Shown one piece after another: positions 58,833 to 64,000 of a stretch of 64,000 bases of DNA (its first letter is position 1; each line of letters opens with the position of its first letter). Both the position numbers and the translations under genes were made by a program. The stretch is taken from NCBI RefSeq assembly GCF_027942865.1, contig NC_134507.1:32904447-32968446 (forward strand), in the 5' to 3' direction. A model generated the notes under the pieces. That model was not told the origin of the DNA. It ran no database searches and worked only from the letters and a program-made list of their open reading frames with translations. The DNA is from Odontesthes bonariensis (Eukaryota > Chordata > Actinopteri > Atheriniformes > Atherinopsidae).

Positions 58833-58910
58833 ATCTCAGAAGCTAAGCAGAGTCGGGCCTGGTTAGTACTTGGATGGGGAGACCGCCTGGGAATACCAGG
58901 TGCTGTAAGC
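58833..58910 (+). pseudogene. psi-5S, copy R18
   Basis: Same as R2; spacer C at 59008, as in R6. Confidence 0.92.
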
Positions 58911-59141
58911 CTTTTGGCTTCTCCAGGCGCATGCAGTTTGACTGCGTCAAATGCAAAGGCAGTCCCTGTTTGACTTTTTGGAACTGCTCCTTTGTCAGGA
59001 CAAAGTTCAATGTATGAGGATCAAAGGCAACCATGACCTGGGACACCTTAGCAGATCCAGGATCAGCAAGATGGATCACAGGGTGATCAACAGATGTTTC
59101 AACAAAAGACATGCAGAGAGAAGAGAAGACAAGAGAGAAAA

Positions 59142-59261
59142 ATGCTTACAGCACCTGGTATTCCCAAGCAGTCTCCCATCCAAGTACTAACCAGGCCCGA
59201 CCCTGCTTGGCTTCCGAGTTCGGACGAGATCGGGCGTGTTCAGGGCGGTGTGGCCGTAAGC
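59142..59261 (-). rRNA. RN5S: 5S rRNA, copy R18
   Basis: Right-block form. Confidence 0.94.
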
Positions 59262-59628
59262 CACAGTCCCCGTGACAAATATGTGTTACATAGGTGCTGG
59301 AACCATACGTTGCCCCTATTTTACCAGAGAGTTGGCTTGAGAGGCTGATGTTGAGCCTGCACGTCGACTTCCCTGATGTGATTGTTCTCTGCAGCTGAAA
59401 ATGGGACTCTCAGATAACTTAGTGTGTGTCTGTCAAGCTCCTCTGTTCTCTGTGTGTAGTTTGGTGTTCATGGTCATACAGAGAAACCAGGGAAGCTCAA
59501 TCCCACGACGTGCTCATAAACTGCGTCTTTTCTAAAGATTATAGTTCCATTTTAGAAGTCAGAATACAATGGCTCCCAGAAACTACCACCATGTACCGCT
59601 GGTTTTGTTATTTCACAAGAGTTGGGAA

Positions 59629-59816
59629 GAGTGCACCGTTCCCAGCGGCACTGCAGTACCGGGTCGATGCGTGGAGTGAACGGAGCAAGCCCCTTTTTCA
59701 ACCCCTGTGCCTAAAAATCCATTTAATATGTAGTCCTCATATAGAGGACGTATCAGATATTAAACTGATAAGAACAGATACTACACTTGATCTTAGCCAA
59801 AAGGCCGAGAAGCGAT
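59629..59816 (-). ncRNA. RNU2: U2 snRNA, copy R18
   Basis: Same as R1. Confidence 0.97.
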
Positions 59817-60114
59817 AACCCTCCACTGTTTCACGTCCGAGAGCCCTTCCTGGCACAATGCGCACTTGTGGCGGTGCTCTTTTGTTGCCTACAAAGCGTC
59901 ACTTTGCACCTCCGCCCACCCGCTGCAGTGAGCACTCTTCAGCCGTTTCAGATGGTACAACTTTGCACTCCCGCCCGCTCCACTGAGCACCGTTCAAACA
60001 ACAACAATTTAGCGCTCCAGGCTTTGAACATGGGCACGGTCTCAAGAAATAAGGTGACTCTACTCCGAGAAGTCACTTGGCACAGCAAGAAGATTTCCTT
60101 TGCACAGACAGAAT

Positions 60115-60234
60115 GGGCTTCACCCGCAAAGGCAAAGCCTTCCAAAAATAGAAACAACTCATTAATGCTGCTCTCCACGGAAGTCTTTAGTAAAAGGCGA
60201 AAGACTTGTACGTTATGAAGAGAAACCAGAGTAC
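60115..60234 (-). ncRNA. RNU5: U5 snRNA, copy R19
   Basis: Same as R2. Confidence 0.94.
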
Positions 60235-60538
60235 GAGTATTTGACACTGCGGGAGCAGTGCATCAGGCTAGTTGGCATAGCCACCTTCCCCACGGTGAGC
60301 TTTGCTTGGTTGAGACGCTGGCTCCTCGGCCGACCAGGTAGGAACAATCGGGCCCTATTCAATGGCTGCTTTGTCTTTTACTCTGTGCAAAAGACTAGGG
60401 GTCTTGAGGCTTTGTTCTGACCGCTCATTGGGTGTAGAGGTTTTTTTCAAGCAATTCTCCCAGTCGGCCCAATCCCAGAGCCATCTCAAAGTGGAGTTCA
60501 CTTTCACTCTCTTTTCGCAGACTAAAAGCCAGAGTTTT

Positions 60539-60616
60539 ATCTCAGAAGCTAAGCAGAGTCGGGCCTGGTTAGTACTTGGATGGGGAGACCGCCTGGGAAT
60601 ACCAGGTGCTGTAAGC
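60539..60616 (+). pseudogene. psi-5S, copy R19
   Basis: Same as R2; spacer C at 60714, as in R6. Confidence 0.92.
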
Positions 60617-60847
60617 CTTTTGGCTTCTCCAGGCGCATGCAGTTTGACTGCGTCAAATGCAAAGGCAGTCCCTGTTTGACTTTTTGGAACTGCTCCTTTG
60701 TCAGGACAAAGTTCAATGTATGAGGATCAAAGGCAACCATGACCTGGGACACCTTAGCAGATCCAGGATCAGCAAGATGGATCACAGGGTGATCAACAGA
60801 TGTTTCAACAAAAGACATGCAGAGAGAAGAGAAGACAAGAGAGAAAA

Positions 60848-60967
60848 ATGCTTACAGCACCTGGTATTCCCAAGCAGTCTCCCATCCAAGTACTAACCAG
60901 GCCCGACCCTGCTTGGCTTCCGAGTTCGGACGAGATCGGGCGTGTTCAGGGCGGTGTGGCCGTAAGC
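60848..60967 (-). rRNA. RN5S: 5S rRNA, copy R19
   Basis: Right-block form. Confidence 0.94.
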
Positions 60968-61334
60968 CACAGTCCCCGTGACAAATATGTGTTACATAGG
61001 TGCTGGAACCATACGTTGCCCCTATTTTACCAGAGAGTTGGCTTGAGAGGCTGATGTTGAGCCTGCACGTCGACTTCCCTGATGTGATTGTTCTCTGCAG
61101 CTGAAAATGGGACTCTCAGATAACTTAGTGTGTGTCTGTCAAGCTCCTCTGTTCTCTGTGTGTAGTTTGGTGTTCATGGTCATACAGAGAAACCAGGGAA
61201 GCTCAATCCCACGACGTGCTCATAAACTGCGTCTTTTCTAAAGATTATAGTTCCATTTTAGAAGTCAGAATACAATGGCTCCCAGAAACTACCACCATGT
61301 ACCGCTGGTTTTGTTATTTCACAAGAGTTGGGAA

Positions 61335-61522
61335 GAGTGCACCGTTCCCAGCGGCACTGCAGTACCGGGTCGATGCGTGGAGTGAACGGAGCAAGCCCCT
61401 TTTTCAACCCCTGTGCCTAAAAATCCATTTAATATGTAGTCCTCATATAGAGGACGTATCAGATATTAAACTGATAAGAACAGATACTACACTTGATCTT
61501 AGCCAAAAGGCCGAGAAGCGAT
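61335..61522 (-). ncRNA. RNU2: U2 snRNA, copy R19
   Basis: Same as R1. Confidence 0.97.
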
Positions 61523-61820
61523 AACCCTCCACTGTTTCACGTCCGAGAGCCCTTCCTGGCACAATGCGCACTTGTGGCGGTGCTCTTTTGTTGCCTACAA
61601 AGCGTCACTTTGCACCTCCGCCCACCCGCTGCAGTGAGCACTCTTCAGCCGTTTCAGATGGTACAACTTTGCACTCCCGCCCGCTCCACTGAGCACCGTT
61701 CAAACAACAACAATTTAGCGCTCCAGGCTTTGAACATGGGCACGGTCTCAAGAAATAAGGTGACTCTACTCCGAGAAGTCACTTGGCACAGCAAGAAGAT
61801 TTCCTTTGCACAGACAGAAT

Positions 61821-61940
61821 GGGCTTCACCCGCAAAGGCAAAGCCTTCCAAAAATAGAAACAACTCATTAATGCTGCTCTCCACGGAAGTCTTTAGTAAA
61901 AGGCGAAAGACTTGTACGTTATGAAGAGAAACCAGAGTAC
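61821..61940 (-). ncRNA. RNU5: U5 snRNA, copy R20
   Basis: Same as R2. Confidence 0.94.
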
Positions 61941-62244
61941 GAGTATTTGACACTGCGGGAGCAGTGCATCAGGCTAGTTGGCATAGCCACCTTCCCCACG
62001 GTGAGCTTTGCTTGGTTGAGACGCTGGCTCCTCGGCCGACCAGGTAGGAACAATCGGGCCCTATTCAATGGCTGCTTTGTCTTTTACTCTGTGCAAAAGA
62101 CTAGGGGTCTTGAGGCTTTGTTCTGACCGCTCATTGGGTGTAGAGGTTTTTTTCAAGCAATTCTCCCAGTCGGCCCAATCCCAGAGCCATCTCAAAGTGG
62201 AGTTCACTTTCACTCTCTTTTCGCAGACTAAAAGCCAGAGTTTT

Positions 62245-62322
62245 ATCTCAGAAGCTAAGCAGAGTCGGGCCTGGTTAGTACTTGGATGGGGAGACCGCCT
62301 GGGAATACCAGGTGCTGTAAGC
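62245..62322 (+). pseudogene. psi-5S, copy R20
   Basis: Same as R2. Confidence 0.92.
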
Positions 62323-62553
62323 CTTTTGGCTTCTCCAGGCGCATGCAGTTTGACTGCGTCAAATGCAAAGGCAGTCCCTGTTTGACTTTTTGGAACTGCT
62401 CCTTTGTCAGGACAAAGTTAAATGTATGAGGATCAAAGGCAACCATGACCTGGGACACCTTAGCAGATCCAGGATCAGCAAGATGGATCACAGGGTGATC
62501 AACAGATGTTTCAACAAAAGACATGCAGAGAGAAGAGAAGACAAGAGAGAAAA

Positions 62554-62673
62554 ATGCTTACAGCACCTGGTATTCCCAAGCAGTCTCCCATCCAAGTACT
62601 AACCAGGCCCGACCCTGCTTGGCTTCCGAGTTCGGACGAGATCGGGCGTGTTCAGGGCGGTGTGGCCGTAAGC
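62554..62673 (-). rRNA. RN5S: 5S rRNA, copy R20
   Basis: Right-block form. Confidence 0.94.
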
Positions 62674-63040
62674 CACAGTCCCCGTGACAAATATGTGTTA
62701 CATAGGTGCTGGAACCATACGTTGCCCCTATTTTACCAGAGAGTTGGCTTGAGAGGCTGATGTTGAGCCTGCACGTCGACTTCCCTGATGTGATTGTTCT
62801 CTGCAGCTGAAAATGGGACTCTCAGATAACTTAGTGTGTGTCTGTCAAGCTCCTCTGTTCTCTGTGTGTAGTTTGGTGTTCATGGTCATACAGAGAAACC
62901 AGGGAAGCTCAATCCCACGACGTGCTCATAAACTGCGTCTTTTCTAAAGATTATAGTTCCATTTTAGAAGTCAGAATACAATGGCTCCCAGAAACTACCA
63001 CCATGTACCGCTGGTTTTGTTATTTCACAAGAGTTGGGAA

Positions 63041-63228
63041 GAGTGCACCGTTCCCAGCGGCACTGCAGTACCGGGTCGATGCGTGGAGTGAACGGAGCAA
63101 GCCCCTTTTTCAACCCCTGTGCCTAAAAATCCATTTAATATGTAGTCCTCATATAGAGGACGTATCAGATATTAAACTGATAAGAACAGATACTACACTT
63201 GATCTTAGCCAAAAGGCCGAGAAGCGAT
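63041..63228 (-). ncRNA. RNU2: U2 snRNA, copy R20
   Basis: Same as R1; last U2 in the window. Confidence 0.97.
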
Positions 63229-63526
63229 AACCCTCCACTGTTTCACGTCCGAGAGCCCTTCCTGGCACAATGCGCACTTGTGGCGGTGCTCTTTTGTTGC
63301 CTACAAAGCGTCACTTTGCACCTCCGCCCACCCGCTGCAGTGAGCACTCTTCAGCCGTTTCAGATGGTACAACTTTGCACTCCCGCCCGCTCCACTGAGC
63401 ACCGTTCAAACAACAACAATTTAGCGCTCCAGGCTTTGAACATGGGCACGGTCTCAAGAAATAAGGTGACTCTACTCCGAGAAGTCACTTGGCACAGCAA
63501 GAAGATTTCCTTTGCACAGACAGAAT

Positions 63527-63646
63527 GGGCTTCACCCGCAAAGGCAAAGCCTTCCAAAAATAGAAACAACTCATTAATGCTGCTCTCCACGGAAGTCTTT
63601 AGTAAAAGGCGAAAGACTTGTACGTTATGAAGAGAAACCAGAGTAC
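63527..63646 (-). ncRNA. RNU5: U5 snRNA, copy R21
   Basis: Same as R2; its unit continues beyond the window. Confidence 0.94.
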
Positions 63647-63950
63647 GAGTATTTGACACTGCGGGAGCAGTGCATCAGGCTAGTTGGCATAGCCACCTTC
63701 CCCACGGTGAGCTTTGCTTGGTTGAGACGCTGGCTCCTCGGCCGACCAGGTAGGAACAATCGGGCCCTATTCAATGGCTGCTTTGTCTTTTACTCTGTGC
63801 AAAAGACTAGGGGTCTTGAGGCTTTGTTCTGACCGCTCATTGGGTGTAGAGGTTTTTTTCAAGCAATTCTCCCAGTCGGCCCAATCCCAGAGCCATCTCA
63901 AAGTGGAGTTCACTTTCACTCTCTTTTCGCAGACTAAAAGCCAGAGTTTT

Positions 63951-64000
63951 ATCTCAGAAGCTAAGCAGAGTCGGGCCTGGTTAGTACTTGGATGGGGAGA
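63951..64000 (+). pseudogene. psi-5S, copy R21, cut by the window edge
   Basis: First 50 bases of the truncated 5S in right-block form (GGATGGGGAGA at the edge). Confidence 0.9.

Larger units (their letters stand above)
30265..64000 (-). repeat. Right tandem array, units R1-R21 (inverted orientation)
   Basis: The same unit as the left block, reverse-complemented, with a strict period of 1706 bp. U2 5' ends lie at 30814 + n x 1706 up to 63228. The extra base relative to the left block is one G in psi-5S. R1 holds U2 and its downstream spacer only; its 5S falls in the gap. R21 is cut at the right edge after its U5 and most of its psi-5S. Block-wide differences from the left lie in the U2 3' stem, 5S position 92, the U5 3' hairpin and several spacer sites. 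The four spacer types described for L1 recur here in reverse. Confidence 0.98.

Noticed and set aside
1-64000. CRISPR-like, prophage or mobile-element array
   Set aside because: The repeats are 1.7-kb units made of known snRNA and 5S genes. No spacers, transposase, terminal repeats or reverse transcriptase are seen.

Overview
The window is one long tandem array of small-RNA genes from a vertebrate, most likely a teleost fish, interrupted by one run of Ns. There are no bacterial genes and I see no protein-coding gene I would accept. Each repeat unit is about 1.7 kb and carries, in order: a full U2 snRNA gene, a full 5S rRNA gene on the same strand, a 5'-truncated 5S copy (psi-5S) on the opposite strand, and a full U5 snRNA gene on the same strand as U2. 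The teleost assignment rests on the vertebrate-type 5S, U2 and U5 sequences and on reported linkage of 5S rDNA with U1, U2 and U5 genes in fishes such as Senegalese sole and toadfishes. I found no U1 here.

Left block, 1-30064: units L1 to L18, with U2, 5S and U5 on the plus strand. The period is 1705 bp, except for L4, L5 and L7, which are 1687 bp because they share an 18-bp deletion. Then come 200 Ns (30065-30264). Right block, 30265-64000: units R1 to R20 plus part of R21, with the same gene order on the minus strand and a period of 1706 bp. In total there are 38 U2, 37 full 5S, 38 psi-5S (two cut by the gap or window edge) and 37 U5 copies. The orientation switch falls on the N gap, and what flanks the gap looks like the two ends of one 5S-like gene in one orientation. 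It is therefore either a real inversion through 5S homology or a scaffolding/assembly join.

Copies within each block are nearly identical, but the two blocks differ by about eight fixed changes per unit. The blocks also contain higher-order structure: a shared-marker pattern repeated after eight units (13,648 bp) in the right block, and after two units (3,410 bp) in the left block.

U2 and U5 are spliceosomal snRNAs with external Pol II-type elements (candidate PSE, GC-box/octamer-like DSE, 3' box). 5S is transcribed by Pol III from an internal promoter and ends at a T run. The units thus interleave Pol II and Pol III small-RNA genes. Unit numbers L1-L18 and R1-R21 are used throughout, and in-gene positions are counted from the 5' end of the RNA.
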